This document shows positions 41,946 through 54,256 of a stretch of 64,000 nucleotides of DNA, one piece after another. The notes under the pieces are model-generated. The model was not told the origin of the DNA, searched no databases, and saw only the letters and a list, made by a program, of their open reading frames with translations. The translations under genes were made by a program, and so were the position numbers. The stretch's first letter is position 1. Every line of letters begins with the position of its first letter. Source of the stretch: Paenibacillus polymyxa M1 (lineage in GTDB: Bacteria; Bacillota; Bacilli; Paenibacillales; Paenibacillaceae); assembly GCF_000237325.1 (NCBI RefSeq), contig NC_017542.1:4126501-4190500 (forward strand). The letters run 5' to 3'.

Positions 41946-42929
41946 CTATTTCTTTACAAGACTTGCTGAATGCGTGACCCGGTTTCTCCCGCCACTCTTG
42001 GAAGCATACAGTGCAAAATCCGCTTGATGAACTATCGATTGTTCCGTATCCGCTTGCGTAACCGTTGCCACACCGATACTCACAGTAATGCTGTATTCTC
42101 CCCAATCCCTTGAGGCCGTCATGGAACGATATCTTTCTGCCGTACGAATGGCTTCCTCTTGATCGTTGCCCGGAAGAATAATGACAAACTCCTCGCCACC
42201 ATAACGAGCGACAATGTCCATCTCCCGTGACATGGATTGTAGTAACTCAGCCAGATTAGTGAGCACCAGGTCGCCCACCGGATGACCATAAGTATCATTA
42301 ATGCTTTTGAAACGATCAATATCAATGATCAGCAACGAGAAAGGTATTCCGGTCTCTTGAAAAGAGGCTAGACTGACTAATAATTGATCTTGAAAATATC
42401 TTCTATTTTTAAGCCCGGTTAACGGGTCGGTTGACGCCATCGTTTCTAGCTGGAGATTGATTCGCACCAATTCCTGCTGTTTGATTTCATATTCTGCGTG
42501 CAACCGTTCAAGCTTCTGGTTTGCTTCATTCGTCGCCTGATATAATTCCTGAAGCTTGGTTTTGGTCTGTAGTATATCTTTTTCATGTTCAATTCGCTTA
42601 CGCATCATTAGCACTACACAATCAATAACAGCTTCTCCGTTTCGTTCCTGGCGAACCCCGTTTAGAAGTACAGGCACATCCTGTCGATCACTTGTCCGAA
42701 ACGAAAAGTACATCTCATCGACACGCCCGTACAACTGGATATAGGGATAAAAATAAGTATGAAAAAATAGCTTGTTCGTAACAGACATTGTCGTTTCAAT
42801 CGGCCGTCCAAGCAATTGATCGTGTTCATAAAGAAGCATGTCCAATAAAGTTTGATTTACCGATTGAATGATCCCAGCGTCCGAAATTGAAAAGTATCCA
42901 CAGGGAGCTTTATCTAATTGAATATCCAT
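41946..42929 (-). CDS. PAS-GGDEF diguanylate cyclase with RsbP-like sensor
   Basis: A 327-residue protein, started at ATG 42929 (MDIQLDKAPCGYFSISDAG). The N-terminal PAS (about 1-115: CGYFSISDAGII, NQTLLDMLLYE, EMYFSFRTSDRQDVPVL, DCVVLMMRKR) closely resembles the sensor of B. subtilis RsbP. A coiled coil (about 120-170) follows, then GGDEF (about 172-320) with DPLTGLKNRRYF and the active motif GGEEF. It should synthesise cyclic di-GMP. It lies 24 bp downstream of rsbQ, so this unit replaces the usual RsbP phosphatase output with a cyclase. No EAL domain is present. Confidence 0.88.
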   Translation of the reverse strand: MDIQLDKAPCGYFSISDAGIIQSVNQTLLDMLLYEHDQLLGRPIETTMSVTNKLFFHTYFYPYIQLYGRVDEMYFSFRTSDRQDVPVLLNGVRQERNGEAVIDCVVLMMRKRIEHEKDILQTKTKLQELYQATNEANQKLERLHAEYEIKQQELVRINLQLETMASTDPLTGLKNRRYFQDQLLVSLASFQETGIPFSLLIIDIDRFKSINDTYGHPVGDLVLTNLAELLQSMSREMDIVARYGGEEFVIILPGNDQEEAIRTAERYRSMTASRDWGEYSITVSIGVATVTQADTEQSIVHQADFALYASKSGGRNRVTHSASLVKK

Positions 42930-42953
42930 TGTATGACTGCCTTTCATTCGATA

Positions 42954-43760
42954 TTACACACTGGCTAAATATTCTTTGATTAAATCGCTCGTTTCTCCTG
43001 GTTGGCTTAAATGAGGATAATGCCCCTTTGCTCTCATCTGCTGAAGTCTGCTATTTCTAAGATGGGTATGCAAATAATCCCCTACCTCAATCGGAGCAAT
43101 ACTATCGTCTGAGCACTGGAGAATAAGCGTAGGAACCGAAGCATGCTGAAGATCGACACGGCAATCTGAAAAAAATGTAACCTCTGCGAATTGCCGTGCT
43201 ATATGAGGATCTCTTGAACAAAATGCTTTTTCCAATTCTTCGGTTAAGTTCCCTCGCTCGGGATTCTGCATAGCAATGGGTGCCATGTAACTAGCCCAGC
43301 CAATAAAGTTCATTTGCATCATATCCAGTAATTCATCAATATCACTCTTATCGAAGCCTCCATAATAAGAAGGCAGGTCATTCACATAGCGTGGAGAAGG
43401 ACCGAGCATGACAATGCGTTCAAAATATTGAGGGCTGCGGATGGAGGCGAGCATTCCGATCATACTGCTAACGGAGTGTCCGACGAATATGGTATTTCGT
43501 AAGTCTAACACTTCCATAATATCCAGCACATCTTGGGCATACCCTTGCAAGTCACTGTATTTTTTGGAATCATAGTATTTTATTTGAGAATCTCCGGAAC
43601 CAACGTAATCAAATAAGACGATTTGGTAGTTGTCGATAAAGCTAGGGACGATATAACGCCACATATCCTGGTCGCATCCAAAGCCGTGAGCAAACACAAT
43701 CGTCTGGCTACCTGTGCCCAGCACTTTTACATTATTACGTAGGAGAATATCAACGGTCAT
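42954..43760 (-). CDS. rsbQ: RsbQ-like alpha/beta hydrolase
   Basis: A 268-residue hydrolase closely matching RsbQ of B. subtilis (269 residues), which feeds energy-stress signals to RsbP. It keeps VFAHGFGCDQDMW, FDYVGSGDS, and the nucleophile Ser96 in FVGHSVSSMIG. The acid Asp lies in LQCSDDSIAP and the His in AKGHYPHLS. Its partner here is the PAS-GGDEF protein at 41946, not a PP2C phosphatase. It is the first gene of a two-gene operon with a terminator at 41862. Confidence 0.9.
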   Translation of the reverse strand: MTVDILLRNNVKVLGTGSQTIVFAHGFGCDQDMWRYIVPSFIDNYQIVLFDYVGSGDSQIKYYDSKKYSDLQGYAQDVLDIMEVLDLRNTIFVGHSVSSMIGMLASIRSPQYFERIVMLGPSPRYVNDLPSYYGGFDKSDIDELLDMMQMNFIGWASYMAPIAMQNPERGNLTEELEKAFCSRDPHIARQFAEVTFFSDCRVDLQHASVPTLILQCSDDSIAPIEVGDYLHTHLRNSRLQQMRAKGHYPHLSQPGETSDLIKEYLASV

Positions 43761-43846
43761 TGTAAATCACCTCTCTGAGGTAGTATCTGTTCTATGGCTT
43801 CTCTTCCCTATTATATCGGAAAAGATTTGATTATGGATAATGGATC

Positions 43847-44197
43847 TCATTCATAAATCCAGCGTTTAATGATCCCTTTTACCTTGTGCACATGTTGCTG
43901 TGATAAGGAACAAATAATAACTAATTCGTTTTTCCCATTCGTATCTAACCAATAGTGTACGTCATCCTCTTCATGATCCGTTTCTTGAATGAGTCTGATG
44001 GATTTATGACTTAATTTTGATTTAGCCGAAAAAATGGGGTTCATATCCATGACTTTCTGACCATTAGAAAAAGATGTGTTGTAATAAGGAATCACCCAGT
44101 TCTCCTTATCCTGATCTTGTACTACATTTAGAAATACACGCACCCAATAGTCCTCTAGTTCTGTGTAACTCTGTTCATTCAACCCATTCAAATTCAT
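43847..44197 (-). CDS. Small protein of unknown function
   Basis: A 116-residue acidic protein, started at ATG 44197 (MNLNGLNEQSYTELEDYWVR) behind GGAGTGG. YNTSFSNGQKVMDMNPIFSA and HYWLDTNGKNELVIICSLSQ suggest an alpha/beta fold. I do not recognise the family. It is monocistronic and shares the terminator region at 44234 with the chemoreceptor-like gene upstream. Confidence 0.6.
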   Translation of the reverse strand: MNLNGLNEQSYTELEDYWVRVFLNVVQDQDKENWVIPYYNTSFSNGQKVMDMNPIFSAKSKLSHKSIRLIQETDHEEDDVHYWLDTNGKNELVIICSLSQQHVHKVKGIIKRWIYE

Positions 44198-44233
44198 ACA
44201 TGTATCCACTCCAAGTTATTCATCTATAAACTT

Positions 44234-44302
44234 AAAAAAGTCTCACCCTGTGATCTACATTTCCATGACGGAATGCACAATTCACAGACCGAGACTTTTT
44301 TT
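44234..44302 (-). terminator. Terminator, long composite hairpin
   Basis: AAAAAAGTCTC pairs with GAGACTTTTTTT at the base, and CTGTGA/TCACAG (44248-44253, 44282-44287) extends the stem inside. T runs exist on both strands. It ends the soluble chemoreceptor gene on the minus strand. Confidence 0.7.
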
Positions 44303-44308
44303 CAATCT

Positions 44309-45145
44309 TTATTTTGCATCAACATCATTCGTGATTTTCTCTATTAAACCTCTCAAACCTTGGTTAGTTTCATTTAATTGATCGATAATATTCATAAACT
44401 CCGACACAAGCTTGGCCTGCTCTTGGGAAGATACCGTAATCTGCGTAATCTCTTGTTCCATGTTATAAACGGATTGTCTGACAGCTTGCAAGGATTGCTC
44501 GATTCGTCCAGTTGCTTCCTTAGTGCCCGTAGACATCTTGCGGATTTCTGCAGCGACAACTCCAAACCCTGCTCCTGCCTCACCCACCCGAGCAGCTTCA
44601 ATGGCTGCATTTAATCCAAGCAAGTTTGTCTGCTCTGAAATTTCCTTGATGTAGCCTGCCACCTCAGTCACATTACCAGAATCCTCAACCGCCTTTTTCG
44701 TATTGCTTAAAATGTCCTCGGCCGTCGCACTAAGCTCCTCCGAATGGGCCGCCACATGCTGAATCCCTTCAACTAGCTTGCTTGTAACATCCTCTGCTTG
44801 ACTCATCAACTTCTTCAGTTGATCTTGATTATCCGTACTATAGGTGATGCACATTACTGCCTCGATCTCATTCTGTTCATTCTTTATCGGATGAAAGTAA
44901 GAATCAGCAGCAAACCCAAAAACTTCGGCATCATAGCGCACTCTGGTCTTTTCTCCACCTACTAGCATTTTGAAGTTCTTGTGTACATCAGGAAGAGGGT
45001 CGCCTGCCTTGAAGTCATAGACTAAACTTTTACCCGACTGAAAGAATAGAAATTTTTCCCTATCCAATACGGAAATTAAAACATCTTGTCGTGCAGCTTC
45101 TCTGATATACGGCATGGCAGTCAAAACAGCTTCTACTTGATTCAT
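44309..45145 (-). CDS. Soluble chemoreceptor (YfmS-like)
   Basis: A 278-residue receptor without transmembrane segments, like B. subtilis YfmS (286). An N-terminal PAS/DUF-like part ([40 protein letters not shown], about 20-110) precedes a short signalling hairpin with [20 protein letters not shown] then [10 protein letters not shown]. It would bind a cytoplasmic ligand and act on CheA/CheW. No membrane anchor or HAMP exists. It is monocistronic. Confidence 0.88.
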   Translation of the reverse strand: MNQVEAVLTAMPYIREAARQDVLISVLDREKFLFFQSGKSLVYDFKAGDPLPDVHKNFKMLVGGEKTRVRYDAEVFGFAADSYFHPIKNEQNEIEAVMCITYSTDNQDQLKKLMSQAEDVTSKLVEGIQHVAAHSEELSATAEDILSNTKKAVEDSGNVTEVAGYIKEISEQTNLLGLNAAIEAARVGEAGAGFGVVAAEIRKMSTGTKEATGRIEQSLQAVRQSVYNMEQEITQITVSSQEQAKLVSEFMNIIDQLNETNQGLRGLIEKITNDVDAK

Positions 45146-45308
45146 AATATGTATCCACTTCCTTATATTTTGTTATCCATCCTACCCTCTATTTCGACAT
45201 TTTCATCCCATGTGTTTAGTGAATTAACATACTATTGGCTAGGTTGAGTCCCTAATCTGTATACATTTACCGTAGTTTCCTGAAGGGGAGTCGTTTTTAA
45301 ATCCAAAC

Positions 45309-45337
45309 AGCGCATACCTATGGAATAGGCACGCGCT
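45309..45337 (-). terminator. Hairpin downstream of the bglH remnant
   Basis: AGCGC (45309-45313) pairs with GCGCT (45333-45337), with an inner CTAT/ATAG pair. On the minus strand GTTTGGATTTAAAAA follows. It may be a weak terminator of the bgl operon. Confidence 0.4.
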
Positions 45338-45371
45338 GACTGTACAACTTTTTGAAGACACACACGAAGCA

Positions 45372-46597
<1,226 letters not shown>

Positions 46598-46622
46598 TCA
46601 TTCCTCCTAAAATATTGGTAGC

Positions 46623-48637
<2,015 letters not shown>

Positions 48638-48655
48638 AAGGAGTTATTCAATTGG

Positions 48656-49483
48656 TCATTGGGTTACGCGCTGAATATGAATCGTTATATACAGTTTTTC
48701 TTCATCTGACAATACCGTGTCCAAGTATTTCTCAATCTTTAGCATACAGTTGTAAGCTTTTTTGTACTTTGCTTTCACTTGCCTTAATAGAAAATCATCT
48801 TCCAGTGCTAATTTTTTTTCTTTTTGAATTAATCGTTGAAAGAAAAACCTTAAATGCGTAATAAATCGTTCATAGCTGGTCGATTGTTCGTCTAGCGTAA
48901 TATTGTAAGAGTACTTAATAATATTTAAGATATCCTGTATTTTTTGAGTTTGTTGAGCAACATCAGCTATTTTATGGTAGGAGCTGTTGACTTGAGCATT
49001 GATTAAATGAAGAGCTATGTTACCTGCCTCATCTTCAGACAATCGTTTACCTGTTTCGTCTTCAATAAACTCCAGTGCTTTTAAGCCAACTCCAAATTCT
49101 TTAGGATAAAATTTTTTAATTTCCCAGATGAGCGGGTTCGCATTTTTAAATCCTTCATCAAACATTTTAAATGCATTGTTCATGTGATCTGTAAGCGAAA
49201 CATATACATAGTCACTCAGTTGCGCTTCCAATATGCTTTTTCCATATTCAATGATGTCATAGCATAACGAAACATATTCTGTAGGGACATCCTCTAACAA
49301 TAATTTAAATTTTTCTGAAGCATCTTTTTGTTTAAGTACAAACACCTTTTCAATTAAATGCTCTTCTACTTGTTCTCCTGCATTCTTTTTGAATGCAATT
49401 CCACGACCCATAACAACAAATTCATGCCTTTTTGAATCTTTGGCTATTATGGCGTTATTATTAAATATCTTTGTTATGATCAT
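48656..49483 (-). CDS. licT: LicT/BglG family transcriptional antiterminator
   Basis: A 275-residue antiterminator, started at ATG 49483 (MIITKIFNNNAIIAKDSKRH). The CAT RNA-binding domain is residues 1-56 (VVMGRGIAFKKNAGEQVEEH). PRD1 (about 65-165) and PRD2 (about 170-275) carry the regulatory His residues in SLTDHMNNAF and ALHLINAQVNSSYHK. It binds RAT RNAs in its own leader and in the bglP leader and is controlled by PTS phosphorylation. It is the first gene of the bgl operon. Confidence 0.93.
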   Translation of the reverse strand: MIITKIFNNNAIIAKDSKRHEFVVMGRGIAFKKNAGEQVEEHLIEKVFVLKQKDASEKFKLLLEDVPTEYVSLCYDIIEYGKSILEAQLSDYVYVSLTDHMNNAFKMFDEGFKNANPLIWEIKKFYPKEFGVGLKALEFIEDETGKRLSEDEAGNIALHLINAQVNSSYHKIADVAQQTQKIQDILNIIKYSYNITLDEQSTSYERFITHLRFFFQRLIQKEKKLALEDDFLLRQVKAKYKKAYNCMLKIEKYLDTVLSDEEKLYITIHIQRVTQ

Positions 49484-49708
49484 TCTGGCTGCCCCCTGAT
49501 CCCGTAATAATTTAAAAAAGGATTTAGATGCTGGGCGATATTTCAGATAGGTCACAAGACGGTAATAGCCGATCAACTTTCATTGCAAACAAACTGTAAA
49601 GTGCAGTAAAGATCTACAACTCCATTGTATTGAAAGCGCATTCATAAAGAGAGATAAGCCCTACATCATCACTCACCTTTCTGCGTTATTGTAAATCTGT
49701 ATACAAAA

Positions 49709-49779
49709 AGAAAAGGCAAAACCCAACACATGGAAATCCAGTTCCATGTCCCGGGTTTTGCCTTTTCAGTAACAATCCC
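49709..49779 (-). promoter_or_regulatory. RAT antiterminator and terminator before licT
   Basis: On the minus strand, GGATTGTTACTGAAAAGGC (49779-49760) is a RAT that overlaps the long terminator AAAAGGCAAAACCC...GGGTTTTGCCTTTT (49711-49766) followed by CTTTTTG. licT therefore controls its own leader as well as bglP. Confidence 0.88.
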
Positions 49780-49785
49780 AAGATC

Positions 49786-49835
49786 ATAATAACATCAAAT
49801 TTAAGTTTTGCCAACAAAAATGTTTGCGCTTTCTC
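49786..49835 (-). promoter_or_regulatory. licT promoter with candidate cre
   Basis: Minus-strand TTGGCA (49814-49809), 17 bases, TATTAT (49791-49786) is a strong sigma-A promoter just before the RAT. ATGTTTGCGCTTTCTC (plus strand, 49820-49835) is a cre-like sequence right upstream of the -35, which would give CcpA control. Confidence 0.75.
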
Positions 49836-49881
49836 TTTGGGGGCAACACCTTGAATACGGCCCATTGCCATGATAAAAATG

Positions 49882-50898
49882 TCAGCCCCCAATATAGGAC
49901 ATGTTAATTTTTTTTCGGTTGTTTGCAGTCTCTTCAGTACGTTCATCGGAATACCGATCTAAGCGTTGTTCCCATACTGAAGTAATCGCATCGAGTAGTT
50001 CCTCATTATTCGCCCCGTTACGAAGCATCTGGCGCAAATCGAATCCGTCTGAAGCAAATAAACACGTATAAAACTTGCCATCAGAAGATAGACGGGCACG
50101 CGTGCAGGATGAGCAAAATGAATCAGAAACCGAAGTAATAAAGCCAACTTGCGCGTCGCTGTCTTTATAACGGTAACGTTTTGCCACTTCTCCAAAGTAA
50201 TTTTGATCTATCGGCTCCAGCTCGTACGCATTCTTAAGACGCTCAATAATTTCTTCTTTTGTTACTACCTTTTTGAAGCTCCACCCGGTATCGTTACCTA
50301 CATCCATAAACTCAATAAAACGAAGGGTTATTCCCTGCTCCTTAAAATAAGCGGCCATTGGTAAAATTTCAGAATCATTAACACCTTTTTGAACTACCAT
50401 ATTGACCTTGATCTCAAAACCGATTTCTCTTGCACAATCGATCTGCTTCAAAATAAAAGCAGGCTTAATGCCCCGTCCATTCATCCGCCCAAATAGCTCG
50501 GGGTTCAGAGCGTCTACACTGACATTCAGTCGTCGCAGCCCCGCATCATAGAGGCGCTGAGCCTGTTGCCCTAGTAGCAAGCCATTTGTGGTCAACCCCA
50601 TATCCTCCACTCCGTTGATAGACAAAATTCGGGAGACAAGGTCGGGAAGATTCGGCCGCATTAATGGCTCACCGCCTGTGAGCCGGATTTTTTTGACCCC
50701 AAGGCCTACAAAGAGCTCCGTAAGGCGATGGATCTCTTCAAACGATAGGCATTCGCTTTTGGGAAGAAAGGCAAAATCGTCGCCGAAAATTTCTTTTGGC
50801 ATACAGTAGGAACAGCGGAAATTGCAGCGATCCGTAACAGATATACGTAAATCGCGGATCGGACGCCGCAATAGGTCTTTCAGTGAATGTGAACTCAT
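49882..50898 (-). CDS. moaA: GTP 3',8-cyclase MoaA
   Basis: A 338-residue radical SAM enzyme making the first intermediate of molybdenum cofactor from GTP. The radical SAM cluster CNFRCSYC uses Cys25, 29 and 32. [20 protein letters not shown] (about 72-91) is the SAM-binding region. The C-terminal cluster has [18 protein letters not shown] (about 264-281). It is the last gene of moeB-moaE-moaD-moaA, separated from moaD by 69 bp, with AGAAGGTGG before the ATG. All expected residues are present. Confidence 0.95.
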   Translation of the reverse strand: MSSHSLKDLLRRPIRDLRISVTDRCNFRCSYCMPKEIFGDDFAFLPKSECLSFEEIHRLTELFVGLGVKKIRLTGGEPLMRPNLPDLVSRILSINGVEDMGLTTNGLLLGQQAQRLYDAGLRRLNVSVDALNPELFGRMNGRGIKPAFILKQIDCAREIGFEIKVNMVVQKGVNDSEILPMAAYFKEQGITLRFIEFMDVGNDTGWSFKKVVTKEEIIERLKNAYELEPIDQNYFGEVAKRYRYKDSDAQVGFITSVSDSFCSSCTRARLSSDGKFYTCLFASDGFDLRQMLRNGANNEELLDAITSVWEQRLDRYSDERTEETANNRKKINMSYIGG

Positions 50899-50967
50899 GT
50901 GACCACCTTCTTTTTTTCATTAGCTGTAGTTGACGTTGCAGAAATGGACACATGACGAGCATTTTCA

Positions 50968-51201
50968 CTAGCCACCGCTGACAGGCGGAATAAATGCTGC
51001 GATATCTCCATCCTGCAGTACATCTGTAAGCAACGCGTACTCTTCGTTTACTGCAATTCGTGTAGACTTGATCGACATATCTGGATATTTATCTGTAATC
51101 CAACTGCATAATTCTCCTACAGTTTGTCCTGCCAAATCTGCCATTTCTTCAGATTTCCCCGTCACCTCACGGAGTCCTGCAAAATAGTACAGCTTAATCA
51201 T
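50968..51201 (-). CDS. moaD: Molybdopterin synthase sulfur carrier subunit MoaD
   Basis: A 77-residue ubiquitin-like sulfur carrier, started at ATG 51201 (MIKLYYFAGLREVTG). It ends in PPVSGG, whose terminal Gly-Gly is adenylated by MoeB and loaded with sulfur for molybdopterin. It overlaps moaE's 3' end by 8 bp, so the two subunits are translationally coupled. The longer open frame (to 51405) is in antisense-free coding overlap and is not the start. Confidence 0.93.
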   Translation of the reverse strand: MIKLYYFAGLREVTGKSEEMADLAGQTVGELCSWITDKYPDMSIKSTRIAVNEEYALLTDVLQDGDIAAFIPPVSGG

Positions 51202-51637
51202 GCCTGATTTCCTCCGGTTTTTTCTTTTGTTGTCCGATCCATTGCGTTCCGTCTTCCCAAATCTCTCGTTTCCAGATCGGAACGATTTCCTTGATTCGCT
51301 CGATTGCGTATTCATTCGCCTGATATGCATCCGAGCGGTGTGGTGAGGAGACGGCGATGACAACGGCAATATCACCGATCTGAAGTTCACCAATCCGATG
51401 TGCAATTGCTACTCTTGTCCCTTCCCATTTCTGTTCAATTTCGCGGCCAATCTCTGCAAGCTTTTTCTCGGCCATAGGCACATAAGCTTCGTATGCAAGG
51501 TATAACGTCCGTACGCCTTGGGTCCACTCTCTTACATGCCCTGTAAATAGGGTCACTGCTCCTGCTTCCGGTCTTAAGACATAGTCTGCATAAGTCTGCG
51601 GAAGAATGGGCTCCGTCACGATTTCAAATACTCTCAT
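51194..51637 (-). CDS. moaE: Molybdopterin synthase catalytic subunit MoaE
   Basis: A 147-residue protein, started at ATG 51637 (MRVFEIVTEPILPQTYADYV) behind GGTGG. It has the family stretches GAVTLFTGHVREWT, LYLAYEAYVPMAEKKL, HRIGELQIGDIAVVIAVSSP, HRSDAYQANEYAIERIK and VPIWKREIWEDGTQWIG with the catalytic Lys. It transfers sulfur from MoaD to precursor Z to make molybdopterin. It overlaps moaD. Confidence 0.94.
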   Translation of the reverse strand: MRVFEIVTEPILPQTYADYVLRPEAGAVTLFTGHVREWTQGVRTLYLAYEAYVPMAEKKLAEIGREIEQKWEGTRVAIAHRIGELQIGDIAVVIAVSSPHRSDAYQANEYAIERIKEIVPIWKREIWEDGTQWIGQQKKKPEEIRHD

Positions 51638-51723
51638 CTTTTCCACCTTCCAGCCACCTAACAAGCTACTCTGCTATGAAAACTCTATACATTATTTACA
51701 TTTATCGGATCTATATCTCTTGT

Positions 51724-52743
51724 TCAACCAAACAACTGATGGTATAGCTTTTGACCTCTGGCAACACTTCCGATCCCGTGAATGAGGAGTCTTCCGTTTT
51801 TAAATAAAATCATTCGATGCTTAAAGGCATAAAATTCAACGAAATAAGGGGTCCTTTTTACATGTTCCGCCATAAGCCTGCCCATCTTCTCTGCATCGTC
51901 CAGCGTGATCGGACGATGAGGGTCTGGAAGAACCTGCACCACATCCCGCCCGCACAGCGCCGCATATGCCGAGCGATGGGTTGCTGTCAGTGCAGGAAAC
52001 TCAGGCTGTTCTCCACAGGTTGGACAATCCTGATTCCGGATGCGGGAAATCCCTATGTCCATTTGCGTATTTTCCCATAGATCGAATAGATGAACCTTGC
52101 TGCGCATCTTATCACGTTTGCCGCTCAGCCACTTCATGGCTTCTGCACATTGGAGGGCGGCCGTCACTTGGACAGCAGGCGATATGATTCCAGCCGTATC
52201 ACAGGTCTGATTGATCGCTGGCAGCGAAGGCAGAAGGCAGCGAAAACATGCCGACTTGCCCGGCACGAATGGAAAAACAACGCCTGTGCTTCCAACACAG
52301 GCGCCGTAAATCCATGGAATTTCAGCCTTTAGTGCAGCATCGTTTATAAGTAACCGAGTTTCAAAATTGTCCGTTGCATCCATCAGCAATGTGCTTTTAC
52401 CAGCAAGCTCTTGAGCAAGCCCGGCATCCAGGCTGTCGAGATAGGTATACAAGCGTACGTCTTCTCGTATCGCCTTCAGTCTTTTTTCAGCAGCCATAAC
52501 CTTGGGGAGCATTTGTACAGCATCCTGCTCCGTGAATAACTGCTGGCGTTGCAGATTCGATGTCTCCACATAATCACGGTCAACCAGGTGAATCTCTCCG
52601 ACGCCCGCTCTTACTAATGTTTCAGCAATGGCGGAACCTAGTGCCCCGCAGCCGATAATGGTGACAACAGCTTCAGACAGATTACGTTGTCCTTCACTGC
52701 CGATGGGTCTAAATAAGATCTGTCTTGAATAACGTTCCTTCAT
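51724..52743 (-). CDS. moeB: MoeB/ThiF-type adenylyltransferase
   Basis: A 339-residue E1-like enzyme, started at ATG 52743 behind AGGGGG. The ATP site is VTIIGCGALGSAIAETLVRA (about 28-47) and DATDNFETRLLINDA the ligand loop. The zinc ligands CFRC and CPTC are present. It adenylates the C-terminal Gly of MoaD. A ~75-residue C-terminal extension (about 265-339) beyond the ThiF fold is not a rhodanese and is unrecognised. Context (next to moaE/moaD) favours MoeB over ThiF. It leads the moa operon. Confidence 0.9.
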   Translation of the reverse strand: MKERYSRQILFRPIGSEGQRNLSEAVVTIIGCGALGSAIAETLVRAGVGEIHLVDRDYVETSNLQRQQLFTEQDAVQMLPKVMAAEKRLKAIREDVRLYTYLDSLDAGLAQELAGKSTLLMDATDNFETRLLINDAALKAEIPWIYGACVGSTGVVFPFVPGKSACFRCLLPSLPAINQTCDTAGIISPAVQVTAALQCAEAMKWLSGKRDKMRSKVHLFDLWENTQMDIGISRIRNQDCPTCGEQPEFPALTATHRSAYAALCGRDVVQVLPDPHRPITLDDAEKMGRLMAEHVKRTPYFVEFYAFKHRMILFKNGRLLIHGIGSVARGQKLYHQLFG

Positions 52744-52851
52744 CACAATGTCCCCCTAACGTTGAAGAGCGATCGTTAACTTTGTGCTTATTCCTGTGGC
52801 TCTCGCTAGAAACGTTAAAGGTGCCTTTATAATTTCTTCACTCTTAATGCT

Positions 52852-54048
52852 TTACTGCTGAAGTTCCTTTTGTTTCTCAAAGTGGTTCTGCTCGGCAGCT
52901 ACAGGGAAACGTGCTTGATAATATAGCCATATGACGAGAATCAGGCTAGCCAATGCCACTTGGGAGAGTAACATGAACCCAATGGAATATTGGCCAGTAG
53001 CCGCATGAATCGTCGATAACAAGATCGGAGGGAAAAAGCCACCAAGACCACCCATCATGGATACAATTCCGTTCACTATGCCTGCCTGTTTATTAAAATA
53101 AAATGGAACTAGCTTGAAAATGACACCGTTCCCGATTCCCGCACTCACAGCGATAGCCAAGCACCCTACGGTATACAGTGTGATATCTGGTGAAAAAGCC
53201 AGAAGAATCGCAGCAACCGTATACACAGCAAACGTACCTACCAGCAGGAACAAGGGCTGAAAACGATCCGCCAGCCAGCCACCGATAGGGCGGAAGAATG
53301 TGGCAATCGCGATAAAGCCTGCTGTACGCATCCCTGCATCCACTTTATCCAGTTCAAAGTTCGATACGAGGAAATTCGGTAGATACACCGTGAACGCTAC
53401 AAATGAGCCAAACGTAATAAAATAAAAGAGCGAGAAAAACCAAAGCTTTTCATTTTTGTAAACCCCTTTGATTTGCTCCATAATGGGGGTTTTGACTTTA
53501 GTTTCATGACGGTCCCCAAAGAAGAAATTCAAAACGATAAAAACAAGCAACAGGATCAGATACAGCTTAACTGTAAGTGCCCATCCTACCTGCGTCGCTA
53601 CAATCGGAGCGGAGAAGGTCGTTACCGCTGTCCCCAAGTTGCCCACACCATACATCCCGTTGACAAAGCCATGTCTTTCCTTCGGATAATACTTGGGCAG
53701 TGAAGTCACTCCAACCGAGAACACCGCTCCCCCAATTCCAAGGAATAAGCCACCGATAATTAAATCCGTCATCGTAGAAGCTTCACTGATATAGTAGACC
53801 GGAAACAAAAGCAAAACAAAGCTAACGAGGAAAACGATTCTCGCCCCGAAAATATTGGCATAATAACCAAGCGGAATGCGCAGAATCGATCCAAGCACGA
53901 CCGGAATCGCCGTAACCATGGCCAGTTTTCCGGGTGGAATCACGATATCCTCCGTAATGAACGGCATGAGGGAAGAAATGATGACCCACACCATGAATCC
54001 AAGAATCAAGTTCAATGTTTGTAGTGGCAACTGCATTTTTCTAATCAT
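52852..54048 (-). CDS. narK: Nitrate/nitrite transporter NarK
   Basis: A 398-residue, 12-TM major facilitator of the nitrate/nitrite porter family. LILGFMVWVIISSLMPFI (about 13-30) with IPVVLGSILRIPLGYYANIF, plus the nitrate signatures LGIGGAVFSVGVTSLPKYYP and IVSMMGGLGGFFPPI, are characteristic. It imports nitrate for the reductase and/or exports nitrite. It is read from its own promoter (54107-54172) bearing NreC-type palindromes. It precedes the moeB-moaEDA genes by 108 bp, without a terminator, so these may be partly cotranscribed. Confidence 0.93.
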   Translation of the reverse strand: MIRKMQLPLQTLNLILGFMVWVIISSLMPFITEDIVIPPGKLAMVTAIPVVLGSILRIPLGYYANIFGARIVFLVSFVLLLFPVYYISEASTMTDLIIGGLFLGIGGAVFSVGVTSLPKYYPKERHGFVNGMYGVGNLGTAVTTFSAPIVATQVGWALTVKLYLILLLVFIVLNFFFGDRHETKVKTPIMEQIKGVYKNEKLWFFSLFYFITFGSFVAFTVYLPNFLVSNFELDKVDAGMRTAGFIAIATFFRPIGGWLADRFQPLFLLVGTFAVYTVAAILLAFSPDITLYTVGCLAIAVSAGIGNGVIFKLVPFYFNKQAGIVNGIVSMMGGLGGFFPPILLSTIHAATGQYSIGFMLLSQVALASLILVIWLYYQARFPVAAEQNHFEKQKELQQ

Positions 54049-54106
54049 TTAACTCACCTTTTCAACTTTATTCTGTCGAATGTTTGATTTGTATTTTTCT
54101 GTTCCC

Positions 54107-54172
54107 ATTGTAGCCGCTAGCCCTTCCTTTCGAATATAGGGGACTCCCCTTTCCCAGTCAGGGGAGTCCCTG
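54107..54172 (-). promoter_or_regulatory. narK promoter with two NreC-type palindromes
   Basis: On the minus strand the -10 is TACAAT (54112-54107), with no -35, as expected for an activated promoter. Two GC-rich palindromes lie upstream: AGGGGAGTCCCCTA (54150-54137) and CAGGGGAGTCCCTG (54172-54159), each matching TAGGG-N4-CCCTA at 8 of 10 positions. Their centres are about 45 and 66 bp upstream of the inferred start of transcription. NreC is encoded just upstream. Confidence 0.75.
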
Positions 54173-54175
54173 AAA

Positions 54176-54208
54176 ATAAAAAAAGCCGCTTCTCGTAAGA
54201 AGCTGCTT
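54176..54208 (-). terminator. Rho-independent terminator after nreC
   Basis: On the minus strand, AGCAGCTTCT and AGAAGCGGCT pair across TACG and are followed by seven T (54184-54176). This separates the nar-nre transcript from the narK promoter. Confidence 0.85.
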
Positions 54209-54256
54209 GATTCATTCTAGATATATTATTGGACTAAAAATGATCTTCTTCATAAA

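Noticed and set aside
49686..49946. 86-codon minus-strand frame over the licT leader
   Set aside because: It spans the promoter, RAT and terminator of licT and the end of moaA; no independent support.
52402..52700. ThiF instead of MoeB for the 51724-52743 gene
   Set aside because: No thiamine genes nearby; it is adjacent to moaE, moaD and moaA, so MoeB is more likely.
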